Assembly (NCBI GenBank): GCA_963931925.1 | Contig: OZ007579.1 | Coordinates: 29,382,477 to 29,446,476, forward strand | Origin: Onchidella celtica | Lineage: Eukaryota; Mollusca; Gastropoda; Systellommatophora; Onchidiidae | Direction: 5' to 3' | Length of the DNA stretch: 64,000 nucleotides | Shown here: in pieces, positions 1 through 12,050 of the stretch | Layout: the number at the start of each line of letters is the position of its first letter | Numbering within the stretch: the first letter of the stretch is position 1 | Made by a program: the position numbers and the translations under genes | The notes under the pieces: model-generated | What the model was told of the DNA's origin: nothing | Databases searched by the model: none | What the model saw: the letters and a program-made list of their open reading frames with translations, nothing else

Positions 1-7
1 CTCGCAC

Positions 8-1400
8 ACGGTGGACCCAACATGAAAGAAACACTCTCAGAGTTTTTAGCCTTCATAACTGATGTTACTATATCATTCTATTTCTTTTATCACTCCACGC
101 CTGAAGGTGTGGATAAATAGCATGGAAAAGGCGGTTTTTGACATCAACTTCAGTTGACTTTGATGGAAACTGAAACTGATGAAAAATATCTGCTGTTTTT
201 GCACTTTTTCTTTTCCTTTTTTTTTCTTTGTTCATGGGAATTTGATTAATCTTGTGCCGAAAATAATATCACATGTTTTTTTGTCTTGCAGTGACTTCTT
301 CTGTACAGTTGCCAAGTGTATTCGGCCGTATTCCACTGGTTCACCTGGACTGTCGTTTTGCTTATTACTCAATAAATCTGTTGCTTTTATTTCTCAATAG
401 AAATTTCTTTTTACCCGTGCAGGTTGTCATGACTTCTATTCAAAGTATCGAGGTGGAAGATTGTATTGATAGAACTAGGTTGCAGTCAAGATTCTTTCAT
501 TAATGATCAAACATTTCAATTTTTGTATATTGATAACTTTGCAGATAATACGAAAGTGTCACAAATTCTCAATTTATATGTTAATAAAATAAAAAACCAA
601 AGTTCTTTGTGTACGGTTGACGCTAAGAGTAAAGCCAGTAAAATTTCATGGAATACATCATTCTTCTGTCAAGTTTCTCTTACAACAATCCAGAAGAGTT
701 AAAACATTACACAAAACATCCAGACTTTTTCAGGCGTTTATGTTTATTCTCCATATTCATGAAAAACACAGATTTTTATCTAAAAATTCAATCGAAACAT
801 CTGACATAGCTAGGAATGACAAAACTTTTTTTGTGATGTACAGTGTCCATTATGCTTTTGGCCTCTAAGAAATCCACATACGCCTAGTGCTATACTTGAT
901 AATTGTAATAAGTGAGCATGCAGACATATGAGTCTATAATGTAAAGTAGCATGTTTTCAATAAACTGGATATTTATAAGCATATTTATATCATTAGAATA
1001 TTTGTGTATCCATCTCTCTTACTAAAACTAAGATCTCCAGAAACATTAAAAATATTATTATTATGTAAATTTTGGTTTGTTCAAATCTATGCATACAAGA
1101 ATGGGTGTATTTTTGGTTCCGTTTAAATGTCTGACTGATATTTTCTCTCTTATTTCCCAAGCATCTTTATAAGCAGGCTAAAAGTCACTGGCTTCACCAC
1201 CAATATCTATGTATTTAAACCATGTCTCTATTTGTCCATTGAATTGCCCCAAGAAGGACATTTTTCAAACCTGGAATGGAATGAATATCAAAATTAATTA
1301 TTATTCTACTCAGACTGTATTATCTTCAGAATAATTGTCTCTCCATTCATAATTAATTCAGATCTTTTTAAAAACCCACAATAAAAGCATTCAGATACCT
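8..1400 (+). repeat. Dispersed non-coding repeat, copy A (partner at 16298-17389)
   Basis: This stretch matches 16298-17389 in the same orientation over most of its length. Shared blocks include the region around 'gacccaacatgaaagaa', 'tttttgacatcaactt' (about 138 and 16411), the stretch around 'tgacttcttctgtac', and the end block with 'aattaattattattctac' (about 1293 and 17285). Identity is patchy by eye, with indels that make copy A about 300 bp longer. No credible coding frame runs through both copies; the short frames inside are not conserved between them. It could be an old transposon or a segmental duplication of a gene's 3' flank. I cannot name a family. Confidence 0.75.
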
Positions 1401-1889
1401 AGCAATGCATACAAGTTCTATGACCAAGGCGTGGCTATTCGCTTAACGACAATAGAGTACAGTATGGTAACACAATAATTATCTAGAGAAATTTTACAGT
1501 AAAAAATGCATTCATATCCCTTGATCAAAACATGAGTGAATAAACTACTCGGTTTCCATTCTAATTAATATCTTGAAATGAATTTGTCGAGATATACATA
1601 ATACTAAATTATACAAATTTCAACGTTTCTACAACAGTATCTCATCCATAATAATTACAAGACAGCAAATTTTTCATTCATATTATTGACATAACTATTA
1701 AATGTATGGCAAACATCTTTCCTAAAACATTCACACACTTTACACAAGCTGAAATTTGTGTACACTGGCATCTAATGAATGCAGAACAGAGCAAATAACC
1801 AAAGAAAGACAATAGAATTTGTCCTTTAAATGAACACTCTACTGGACGACAATCTTCTGCATAATGAAATAAAACATACCATAGGCAAT

Positions 1890-4600
1890 CTATTCTGTTT
1901 CTGCCTGCACTTCTTCTTCAGCATAGAAAGGGAATTGGATTTTGCAGCAGCCTACACCTGTCATACTTTGGGGAAGAGCACCCACTACTTCCCAAGTGTT
2001 AGACAAGACATTATATTTGCTGACCATCTTCTGTCCTGATCTGGTCTGCATATTATAACCCCCCATCACATAAATATTGTCACCATAGGCCACACATGAA
2101 GCTTCTTTGTGGGGTATGAGGATAGGAGCTACGATGGTCCACTGATTTGTAGCTGGATTATAGCACTCAGACTCCATAACTGCTTGAAATCTCTGGTTTA
2201 CAAAGTCAACGTTACATCCACCAAATACATAAAATTTATCATGACAAACACACATCACATGCCATGCTCTTGGTATAAGCATTGGTGCCATTTCCTCCCA
2301 TGTGTCAACCCCTGGGTCATAACGCTGCATTTCTGAGGTGAGATGATCGGCTGAAATCCCTCCTGTGATGAAAATATGATTTCTATAAACTACTCCTGCA
2401 TGTGCACGGGAAGGCATGGGCATAGAAGAAATGAACTCCCACGTGTTTTCTTCTAGATTATAGCACTCAACTGAAGCTAGGGTTATTTCATTGGAACAAC
2501 CACCTATGGCATAGATCTTATCTTTGAATGCACATGCAAAGAAACCGGCTCGTCTCTCTAACATGGAACAAACTCCAAACCATTTATCAATTCGAGGATT
2601 ATAGCGAAGCACTGAATTAACTGCGTATTCACCATTTGGAGACTGAAAACCTGTGATGCCACCTAAAACATACAGAAAATTATTGTAAACAATCACCTGC
2701 ATGTGGCTGAGTGGACCAGGCAATGTGACTGTTTGGTGACATTTGAGCATGTTATCGGAACTTATCTTGGAGTCCAATATCAGCATTTGATCATGCATGC
2801 TGGGAGTGGAATGAATTTCTATACCACCAACACTAACTAATCTCTCAACACAGGAACGCAGACGATTAGAGTCTGAGTTTATTAATGGCTGTGAGTGAGG
2901 ATAAACGTGGTAATTAAGAGCAGCCAGAAGTATTTTGCGCAGTTCTGGGTGGGTCTTCATCAAAAGCACTTCTTGGCTCTCATAAGACAGATCAGTATCT
3001 CTGATCAGAGGAAAGCGGATCAACTTCATAAGGGCTGGAGCATGAATATACCAATCTGGATCCATTTTTAACCATTGCCAGGTGATGTCAAAAACATCTT
3101 TTTCACGGCAGCGTAAATTGTCACTTTCCAAGCAATTCATCATCTGTTCAAATGTCAGCAGTTTTAGAGTTCCATCCTTAACAATTTGCATCAAATTTCT
3201 TGCAATGAACACATCGATTTGTTGCAAAACCTTCTCCATATAGTAATGATTTGCAATGAAAGCAAATTCGTGGAAATTTGTAGTTGTCATGAAGAGTAGG
3301 AAATGTCTTTCACAAAATTCGATGGCAGGCGTGGCTAACAAATGCATTGCTGCGTCAATAGTATCCAAGAGGTAATCCCTTTCCAGAGTTGTTGTAGACG
3401 TATACATTACTTCCAAAACCTTTTGGAGCCCTTTAGCAGTTATACCTTTCAGTTCAATTTCTTTTTGACTGGATTCTTGCATGCCATTTGTAAACATGGC
3501 AAAGAAGTAATCTGAGCAAGATGCCAAGACAGCCCGGTGGCATTTGAATTCTGTACCTGCAAAGAGAAAGGAACAATTTGTAAAGGACATTGAAAAGAAA
3601 AATGAAAACAAAAAGGCCGTGGGGTGGGGGGAGGGAGTAGATTAGAAATAAACAGCAGAAATAAATCTGAAAGTATTTCATAGTTTATTAGTCCTAGATC
3701 ACCTCCGTGCAATAATAATAATGTTCGATATTATAAAAATAAAATGTCAAACATGTAAAACAGAATAATATGGTAAACAATGACTGATTATACATGTCTA
3801 ACATTCTTACACTGGAACTGATATAAGTACAGGCAAGATTTAGACAAAGGGACAGAACTGGTTGAAATTCCCAGTAAATATACCAAAAGTCAGGAATTTT
3901 ACAAATCGGTGGGGTTTATAGAAATGGTTAACAATTACGCAGAAAAGCAATATTTTTTTATTTACAAAGATGTTTCAGGCATGAGCAAATGAAGTATTAT
4001 GAGCGTTGGATGGTGCTTCATAACAAGTTTACATTTATTCTTTTGTGATGTAAAATGCAGAGCAGAAAATGATATTGTATTTAAGTTGATTTTCTTTACC
4101 TTACAAATTAAATGAAGAACTAACAATGCCATTTGATTGCAGATATTATATAACTAAACTCGAGAATAAGAATGATAAGATGCCAATATGATAATATATT
4201 TTTTCTTCTTATATCTCTTTTTATTACATAAATCCTGGAAATGTAACTTAATGAGATTATACATAAAAGGTTATTTCTAGGGATTATAATTCTTAGCTAT
4301 CATCTATGATAAAATATGGGGAAAACCATTTTATAACCAATGTGCTCTCGAAACGCAGAGAAAGAACTCTTGCCTATGAAATGAACTGTTCTATATAAAC
4401 CATATTCAGTAGAAGTAACCCTTACCATCTGCAATAAGTGTGACATCACAAAGTGCGTCATCTTCTCTGAGCTTGTTGACTCCTTTCAGGATCTCCAAGC
4501 CAAGCTTTGGGCACTCCTGTACCCGAAAGATATCAGTATCACTACCAGAAGACATTTTCTCTTCCTGAGTTAAGGTTTGGAATTTTCTGTATTCCATCAT
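1890..4600 (-). CDS. BTB-BACK-Kelch (kelch-like) protein, two coding exons
   Basis: Probable substrate adaptor for a cullin-3 ubiquitin ligase (family role). The coding exons are 4600-4426 and 3556-1890, on the minus strand. The donor GTAAGG starts at 4425. The acceptor, a pyrimidine tract ending TTTGCAG, ends at 3557. The join falls inside a glycine codon (LIAD-G-TEFKCHRAVL) and restores a canonical BTB core. The product is about 613 residues: BTB about 38-145 (DVTLIADG, HRAVLASCSDYF), BACK about 150-255, then six kelch blades with GG doublets (VGG, VLGG, AIGG, ITGG, VFGG, VMGG), a normal length for the family. Two adjacent ATGs open the frame. A splice acceptor (TTATTTCAG) ends at 4635, so a 5' UTR exon probably precedes it. 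The blades resemble the KLHL9/13/26 group, but I cannot fix the orthologue. The gene looks intact and is the only clear host gene here. A CR1-like LINE lies just upstream. Confidence 0.93.
3557..4425 (-). other. Intron of the kelch-like gene
   Basis: This 869-bp intron is bounded by GT (4425) and AG (3557) on the minus strand and splits the BTB domain. It is AT-rich with a G-rich patch near 3618-3640. No transposon or RNA gene was recognised inside it. Confidence 0.9.
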
Positions 4601-4801
4601 CTGGTTAGTGTATGATAAATGGTCTACCAGACATCTGAAATAAGGATAGTTTCACAAAGACCATGATGCCAACGCAGTGCAGGGACAGCTTGTTGTTTAT
4701 TTTTTAAACACCACTCCATGTAAGGAATTTCATGTGCTAAAACCTCAGTGTAAACTTCTACAGCTTTTGCAAAGTTCTAATCTCGATAATTTTTGGGTAA
4801 T

Positions 4802-5660
4802 AATACCGACAAATGGCAACTTCGCTTCAACGCAGACAAGTGCAAAATCATCCACTTCGGCAGAAACAACCCAACACATGAGTACACAATGCGGCTGCAC
4901 CACTCACAAGACAGGAAGGTGTTGAGTACAACAGTGTTAGAAAAAGACCTCGGTGTTCTGATTGACGACGAATTAAAATTCAGCAAGCACATCGAAACAC
5001 AAGTAAACAAAGCAAACAGAATACTTGGACTCATCAGACGATCGTTCCAGTTCTTGGATGGTGAAAGTACAAGAATCATGTTCACGTCACTTGTAAGACC
5101 TCATCTAGAGTTAGCCAACGTTGTGTGGTCACCTAGGTACCAGAAAGATAAAAAATTAATAGAAGGAGTACTGAGGAGAGCCACCAAGCTGGTGCCAGGT
5201 ATGACAGCACTGCCCTATGAAGAAAGACTTCAAAAGCTCAGCATACCAAGTATGCAATATAGAAGAGACCGAGGAGATATGATTGAGGTGTACAAGTTCA
5301 CACACGACATGTATGATACTGAATCACCACTGACACCAGAAGAAGACACCAGAACAAGAGGACACACCTATAAACTCAAAAAGAACAGAGTCAACACAGG
5401 AACCCGACAGGGTTTCTTTCCAATTAGGACCACGGACACATGGAACAATCTGCCACCTGAAACTGTGAATGCACCAACACTTAACAGCTTTAAGAACAGA
5501 CTAGATACCCACTGGAAGAATAGAATGTACCAAGTTTGAACTTAGTCAGGGGAGATCACAATGTATAGAATAGAATGGTAACGATCAAAAGATCGGACAA
5601 AAGGCCAAAAAGGCCTAAAAAGCCCGAAATATATCATATCATATCATATCATATCATAAC
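4802..5660 (+). pseudogene. 5'-truncated CR1/Jockey-like LINE: RT C-terminal part and 3' tail
   Basis: The open frame 4793-5539 encodes the thumb and C-terminal part of a non-LTR reverse transcriptase. Visible landmarks are WQLRFNADKCKIIHFG, LGVLIDDELKFSKHI, a stretch with RPHLELANVVWSPR, and the closing WNNLPPETV...FKNRLD block typical of CR1/Jockey-type LINEs. The catalytic palm (YxDD) and the endonuclease are missing, so the copy is dead by 5' truncation. It has no internal stop over about 245 codons, which suggests a fairly young insertion. The stop is followed by a short 3' UTR and a tail of ATATC pentamers (5630-5657), the simple-repeat tail such LINEs often end with. It sits upstream of the oppositely oriented kelch-like gene. 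Confidence 0.88.
5630..5657 (+). repeat. ATATC pentanucleotide tail of the LINE
   Basis: Five to six tandem ATATC units directly follow the LINE 3' UTR and mark its 3' end. Confidence 0.85.
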
Positions 5661-6287
5661 ATGTATTGTTAAACCTGGAAAGTGTCTCACCACACGAACA
5701 GCCTTACTTATTCCGCACATCTGAAAGTGTGTTAAGGTAAAAAAAAAAATCGTTAAAAAGATGCATCTGAACAAATTAAATGGAAAGAAAAAAAGAAAGA
5801 AACTAATAGAAAATTTTTAACTAAAAATGTTTAAATAGCATTGTGAAAAATATTACATACTTACATGTTTATAATAGATATCCAAAGAATAAACAGCTAC
5901 CACTGAAATGACGAACACCTTTCTAGCTGGTCATTGCGGAAAGAACACTAACAAAAGGGCGTCACGGCGGTATTTACACTGGAGAAATGATAACATCGAC
6001 CAATCAGATCAACCACAGGGACGCCCGAGGCCATGAGATCGTGTAGTGAATTTCAGTCTCGAAACTAGACAATAATGCAAACGATGAAAGAAAACTGGAC
6101 ACCCATAGTCTGTTCTGACTGACCGTAAGTGGCAGTTTAAAAGAGAAACACACACACAGACATAGAAAGAAAGAGAGAGAGAGAGGGGGGGAGACATATA
6201 TAGAAAGAGAAAGAGGGAGAGATAGAGAGAGAGAGAAACTAAGAGAGAGAAAACAGAGATTTATCTATATAAAAGGATGCTAAACAA
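5661..6287. other. Upstream region of the kelch-like gene, no gene seen
   Basis: No coding region was recognised. A GC-richer patch at about 5930-6060 contains CCAATCA (about 5999) and could hold the promoter or first exon of the kelch-like gene; this is only a positional guess. A purine microsatellite (mostly GA) fills about 6165-6250. Confidence 0.4.
6165..6250 (+). repeat. GA-rich microsatellite
   Basis: Interrupted (GA)n/(GAAA)n low-complexity tract of about 85 bp. Confidence 0.85.
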
Positions 6288-6745
6288 TTTTTTTTTTTGT
6301 TGTTGTTGTTAGGAACTGTTCCTGTCATGAAGTGATCTAGCTGAGGAGCCCTATTCAAAGAAAGAGAAATGTGCCTGCCAATACAGTCATTTTATCATGG
6401 CTTACGGAATGCCAAATTCCTACCGATTGATGTAGGGTATATTGACACGATCACCGATATTAGTAAAGCTGTGGACTATATCATACGACGAAACTTTCAG
6501 TTTGAAATAGGGTAATGCTCTAAAATGGAGGGAATTTAAAATAGTTTTGTTCTGGCTATTGCATGAGTAATGAGAATTGCCATGAGGACTGATCTATTAA
6601 GCTCCATACTGTGAAAAAAAAATATATATAATGGGACAAAGATAACTGAATTGTCGAGCATGTCACAATGTGCAATTTGATTCCACCTGATTGAAAGAGG
6701 GGAAATTTGAAACAGTTTTTCTGTGGCTTATATAAAATCGACCGC
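6288..6745 (+). pseudogene. Decayed copy of the exon-like repeat seen at 52748-53168
   Basis: This block aligns with 52748-53168 in the same orientation. It starts at a T-rich tract ending in AG, runs through the exon body (a shared stretch encodes KEK at the same place), and continues past the stop into a downstream block with 'aatgctctaaaat' and 'taagctccatactgtg'. In this copy the frame is broken: stops follow within ten codons of the acceptor, and several small indels occur. The 52.8-kb copy is still open. The origin of the exon is unknown. Confidence 0.8.
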
Positions 6746-9130
6746 ATTTGTATTTATCATTATGAATTATCTTCTCAGTAATGCTGTTGATATGAATTAA
6801 TGTCATCATACAGTGTGACTATTATATAGTTTTCCATTGTTATATAGTTATCATTTTTTATGTAAAAGATTTTGGGGGGGGGGGGGGACAGGGGTGTCAG
6901 GTCTTTTTTTTTTTTTATGTTTCAGCCTCAAGTGTAGTTGGCTCCCTGTAGTATCTTGTAGTATGTTTTTACTTATGTTTCATTAAAAAAAAAAAAAACA
7001 CTAATCAAAAAAGCCTATTAACATACATTTCTTTTTGGGTGGTGGTATCACCATTGTTTTGAGGCCTGCCTATTTATAACAAACAGTAGGCTCTGAAAAG
7101 GCCAAATATCTCGTCTGTTATGGTCTGCAATTGTTGAGCCCTGCCTTGTCGTACCTGAACATCTGGGCAACAAAGCAAATCACCATCTTGATGACAATAG
7201 TAGGCTGGCCTTAAAACCCTTTGACACACCTCTGTTGTTAGTTTTCTTTCTATCGCTGTCCTGACCATCTTGTCTACAACGAGACTCAAGGATCTAAGGT
7301 CCCACTATCACATTTAGTCATATTGTTCTTTGAAGCACTTCTAGTGGTGACTATCTATGCTTCTTATTGTCATTGTTTCACTATGTCTTTTACTGACGTG
7401 TAAATATTTGTCCTTTTTTATGTCTAAAAAGGTTTTCATTATCTCTTCGTGGCCACAGTTAAGACAAAACACTTGAATTTGAAGCATGAAAATATCCATT
7501 GGGTTTGTTCCATGAAATAATACAAGTTTTTGACAACATGAAAAAAAAACTATGCTGTAATACAGTTTTCTAAAGGCTCAGTTATTTTCCAAAACTGGGT
7601 ACTTCAAAATTTTAAATAGATTATAGAATAACAAAAATTACATAAAAATCACTGCCCCCGCCCGAACTCAAAATGGCATTGTAAAAAAAACAACAACAAC
7701 CGCTCGCATACTAAATATTAATTAGATTGTCCAGAACTACCGACTCGTGTGTCTGAGGAGCAAGAAACACATAAGGGAAGGCTATATAAAATGTAAAAAA
7801 AAAAAAAGACTAAGTACACAGTTTACTTAAAAAAAAATTCCTTTTCTGCATGTATTAAAATTTAAACATTAGATCAAAACTGGATAATCTGAAGTTATCA
7901 GAAGTTGTTTTTCATTATCAGATCTCTCTAATTCATAACTCTTTTTTTTCAACTCTGGTACATCTATACATTTGAATGAGAACAGTAAATATTGTTCTCA
8001 TAAAATTTGGCTATTTTATTTTTTATAGCAACACCGATGGATAGGCCCACATTATTTTAGACCCCATTAACAAAGTAAGGAAGACCAACTATGTAAAGTT
8101 CACCACAGATAATCAAAGTGATCACGAGCCTCAGCAAGCGACCGGCATTTATCCTCCACTTGTCGCTGTGTCATGCCTTAGGACAGTTCAGAATCAGAAT
8201 AATGAGACGAACAGAAGTCAGTGTTTATGTTTGTTTAACACCGCCCAACTTGCTTTTTGGCAAAGATATTATTGCCAGTGAATGTCAGATTATTGTGCGG
8301 CCAAGATGGTAATGAGCGACTGTGTAGTGCTCTGGGACACGCTTGGTCGTTTTGAAAGATCAAGTTTTGTGCTAACAATGAAGTGGCCAGTGACTCGCCT
8401 CTAAACAATTATTTATAGGAATTTACCAACAGTCGATAAAAAAGAGAAATAGATGGGAAACAAGAAGGTAAATTGTTCAAGTCTCAAAAAGATTAGATTT
8501 TCACTGAAGTTTTTCACCCTTTGCAACACAATTAATACAATATCTCAAATTAGTCTCGATTAATTTCAGATCCAAATTTCAAGTAACGGGGACTAAAGAC
8601 CAGTAAACGAAGATGTGGGTGGCTACATCCAACTTCTTCAAAAAAAGAAACAGTCGCAGGTGATTTTTATGAACTGTGTTATAAAAGAGTTATTGGTCAT
8701 TGTTTAGTCTATTGTACTAGAGCCAACAGCATAATAATGATAAGGTCCTGGTAAAAAAAAAATAAACAAATAGATAAAAAACTGATCAATGCACTGGACA
8801 TTGGGTGCCATTTTATATGCAAGAAATCTATATAAAAAAACAGCAAGGAAAAAAAATTCATCCTTGCGAGGAAGAAATGCCCAGACCTGAAAAAATTACA
8901 TGTGAAAGATAGTTCTTTTTGCTACTATGTCTATTCCTTTGACATGAAAGCGAAGTATCGTAATTTTGTAATAAATGAAAATAGGCCTAACAATATTGAA
9001 TAATGCTTTCTCCTCAACAATGATGGCCTCCCTCCTGCCTTTGTTTTGTTTCGACTTTAAACTTCCGGTTGCGTTTCAAAGTTAGAAGGCATGCGTTTCT
9101 GTGCCGTCTGCCTTATGCACGGGCCATGCG
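6746..9130. other. Non-coding stretch with homopolymers
   Basis: No gene can be supported. It holds a G run (about 6875-6888), several A and T runs, and a 71-codon open frame on the minus strand (7289-7074) that begins at TTG and has no recognisable domain. The segment 8183-8330 matches the repeat flanking the LINE insertion at 53.2-54.0 kb. A CG-richer zone (9000-9130) leads into the P-type transposon. Confidence 0.5.
8183..8330 (+). repeat. Segment homologous to 53169-53240 plus 53961-54010
   Basis: The part with 'gaacagaagtcagtgttta' matches 53.2 kb. The adjoining 'ccgcccaactt' and 'attattgccagtgaa' match 53.96-54.0 kb. At 53.2 kb the two halves are separated by a LINE fragment, so this copy shows the uninterrupted arrangement. 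Confidence 0.7.
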
Positions 9131-9138
9131 GGTGTTAC
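9131..9138 (+). repeat. Left 8-bp target-site duplication of the P element
   Basis: GGTGTTAC; an identical copy follows the element at 15094-15101. Confidence 0.93.
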
Positions 9139-9385
9139 CATAGATATAGTACACTAGATCGCCGACTCTCATTGGTCGGTGGAAAGGAAACCGACGCTTC
9201 CCAGGAAGTCCGGCCGCCATTGTTTAAGCCTGATAAACAGCAGACGGCCTACTCTTCCTGTGCAGTTTCACTTTCGTTTTTTTTTGACATCGTTATTGTT
9301 TCAAGATCGACTGCAAACTCCAGCTGACAATTTGAAAGGTAAGGAATCACAAGATATTTATTTGATTGGTTTTATTATCTTGTTT

Positions 9386-9675
9386 ACCAAGAGTTTTAGT
9401 CTGTTTGTTGCAAAGTTAGTGAGGAACAGGCTCTCGTTCTGCCAGCAGTAGCAGCGCGTCATTGACCGCTATGATCTAATCTAGATCTAGATTTATGTGG
9501 GTGCAATTAACCGAATACAATGGGCCTGGCAAGATTTTTTATATAGACTAGATCTATATTATATGAGAATGGCTTTCTGATGTTGTTTGTCAAAAGTTTG
9601 TGTTAGTTTATTGCAAATTTAATGAGGAACAGGCTCGCGTACCGCTAGCAGTCAATAGCGTGGCGTCATTGACCC
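9386..9675 (+). repeat. Diverged tandem duplication in the P element 5' region
   Basis: The block around 9405-9463 ('gaggaacaggctc', then 'gcgtcattgacc') recurs at about 9614-9672 with substitutions and small indels, about 210 bp apart. It lies in the presumed first intron of the P element. Confidence 0.7.
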
Positions 9676-10627
9676 AAGTACAGCAGTCAGCATCACTGTC
9701 TGCTAATGCTAAATAACGGTATTGATAACAGAACAGCTAGAAATCTAGTGTGGTTTGGCTAATCAGATTTCGTTTCTTGAACTGCTTTCGTAACTTCTGT
9801 TTTGGCTGTGCAACTTATTATTCTCAGCCCGGACATCTGGCACAGTACATTAATGTCTGATGTAAATTGATGCTCAGTGATGAATATGAGTAGGCTACTG
9901 AGGGAAAAAAAAGTTAAGAGAGGTGTGCTTACAATTACATTTGCTTTGGGTAGCTATGTAAGCAATTAAAAAGGCCCATTATGAAGAGCTAGCACAGTAG
10001 GTGATAGAGGCAAGGATGAAATTCATATGTGAAATAGACTTAATACTGATAGTGTAGCTGTTCCTCAGTCAGTCAGTGTTAACTATGAAGATATATAGGC
10101 CTATTATATTTTTAAAAAAAATAGATCTAGAGTTTGTAAAACAGGACAAAAGACTAAGTCTGTTGATCTGATAGTCTGCTGAGACAGAGATAATCAGAAA
10201 CAAAGTAGCATTTACAAGATCTTGCAAATAATGCTGACCAGAGGAAACTGATAATAATTTAATTAACCAACATAATTGCAAAATTCTGGGAAAATTCCAA
10301 GCACTATTTACAAGAAGAGATCTGTCTTTTTAGTGTGATCCTGATTATAGATAAATTATAATTGTGCTCTAGTGTTTGCAGTCCTCTGAAAGGTAAGGAT
10401 TCGTGTTTTCGAAACATACCAAAGCAGCATAAAATGTCCATAATCTTTTTTATACCTCTGATGCTATGGTGGGTAGGACTGAACTCCAGGTTCTTTTTGG
10501 GATAGCAAAATTCAGAAGTCATGCACGCTCATTGTGGATATTAAGGCTGCCACATGTATTCTTTGCCATCTGGAAATTGAAAAGAGAATGCTGTTTGGAC
10601 CATTGCTCAGGCAAATGTATCTGTGGA

Positions 10628-10800
10628 TGTCACAGGACAAATTACGATTCAGGATGATCCGGGATTGTCCTAGTACAAATAAGGATCTGCATTTTTCCTA
10701 GAAAAATCAAGGATCCATGATTATCCTGGAAATAACCCAGTAAAAACGCAGAATCCTGTTTTTCCTAATGTCTAGTACAAATGAGAACTAGTACAAATGA
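10628..10800 (+). repeat. Left terminal inverted repeat of the Ginger/KRBA2-like element
   Basis: It is almost identical to the reverse complement of 12967-13167 apart from the extra block in the right arm. It contains repeated AGGATC/GGATCC and CTAGTACAAAT motifs, possible transposase contact sites. Confidence 0.93.
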
Positions 10801-11734
10801 AGATTGTCTTGGCATATGTACTAGTGTTAACAGGACTAACCTCAGTTCAAATTTGCTTGCATGATGTGGTTAGCTGTGCTCACTTTCTTTATCTTCTTTT
10901 TTCTGGTCAAGTCAGTCAGCTCACTTCTCAGTTGTCTTCAAAGTTTAACCAGTCCTCTGTGCAGCGATTGTTGAGTCAACATGGCTCAAAAGGAGACTTT
11001 TTACAGACTCATGGAAGAATATGCAAAGACTCTGAAATCTAAGAATGAACATTTCAGTGTGACAACAACGAAATACAGCAATATTGTTCAAGCTTTGGGA
11101 TTGCAGAAAGGAGAAAGTTGTCCAGAAGGAGCTAAATTCAAACTGTGGTGCAAGAAACATTTCAAACTTGAGCAAATTGGATCAAAACAGATAGTGTACT
11201 GTTCCAAAACGTCTTGTCCACTTGTTACATACGAGGAAATATTTGAAACGGTAAAGAAGTGTCATGAAAAAGTGGGCCACTCTGGACGTGATAAGACTTG
11301 GAATGAAGTTCATACTAACTATGCAGGAATTAAGCATTCCGTCATAGACATTTTTCTTAAAACTTGCACAGCATGTAGTCAGCGACAACCTTCAAGAACC
11401 ATTCCAGCAGGGAGACCGATGATAAATTTGGAGTTTCTACTGCGACTACAGATTGATCTGGTAGACATGCGGAGTCAGTCTGATGGAGAGTTTAAATGGA
11501 TCCTTCATGCCAGAGACCATTTCACCAAGTTTAGCTGGCTCTATCCAATGAGAACAAAAATGGCTGCAGAAGTAGCTGACCATCTGATTACTCAGTTTTG
11601 TGTCTTTGGACCTCCGAGAATCTTACAATCTGACAATGGAAAGGAGTTCACTGCTCAAGTGATCAACAATTTGTCGCTTCTCTGGCCTGGCTTGGTGATC
11701 ATTCACGGAAGACCAAGACATCCTGAATCACAAG

Positions 11735-11818
11735 GTAAAGTTTGATCCATAATTTTACTCATTGACAACAATCTCTCCCAGTTGTTCTTACCTTGTTACT
11801 GGTTTTGTGGTTTTGTAG
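11735..11818 (+). other. Candidate intron in the integrase gene
   Basis: CAAG|GTAAAG opens it and TTTTGTAG|G closes it, 84 bp. The position is notable because the intron ends immediately before the codon that could supply the third DDE residue. Confidence 0.5.
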
Positions 11819-11840
11819 GATGCGTCGAGCCATACATCCT

Positions 11841-12050
11841 GCTGTGCTGCCGCCTGATCCTGCTACACCTGCTGTGTTGCCGCCTGATCCTGCTACACCT
11901 GCTGTGCTGCCGCCTGATCCTGCTACACCTGCTGTGGTGCCGCCTGATCCTGCTACACTTGCTGTGCTGCCTCCTGATCCTGCTACACCTGTTGTGCTGC
12001 CGCCTGATCCTGCTACACCGGCTGTGCTGCCGCCTGATCCTGCTACATCT
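11841..12050 (+). repeat. 30-bp minisatellite, seven units, in coding sequence
   Basis: Seven consecutive 30-bp units begin GCTGTGCTGCCGCCTGATCC and differ by only a few substitutions. In the long downstream frame each unit encodes PPDPATPAVL. In the alternative frame it encodes a Leu/Cys-rich repeat. Confidence 0.95.

Noticed and set aside
7074-7289. 71-codon minus-strand frame with several cysteines
   Set aside because: TTG start and no known domain. The pattern is suggestive but not enough for a gene call.
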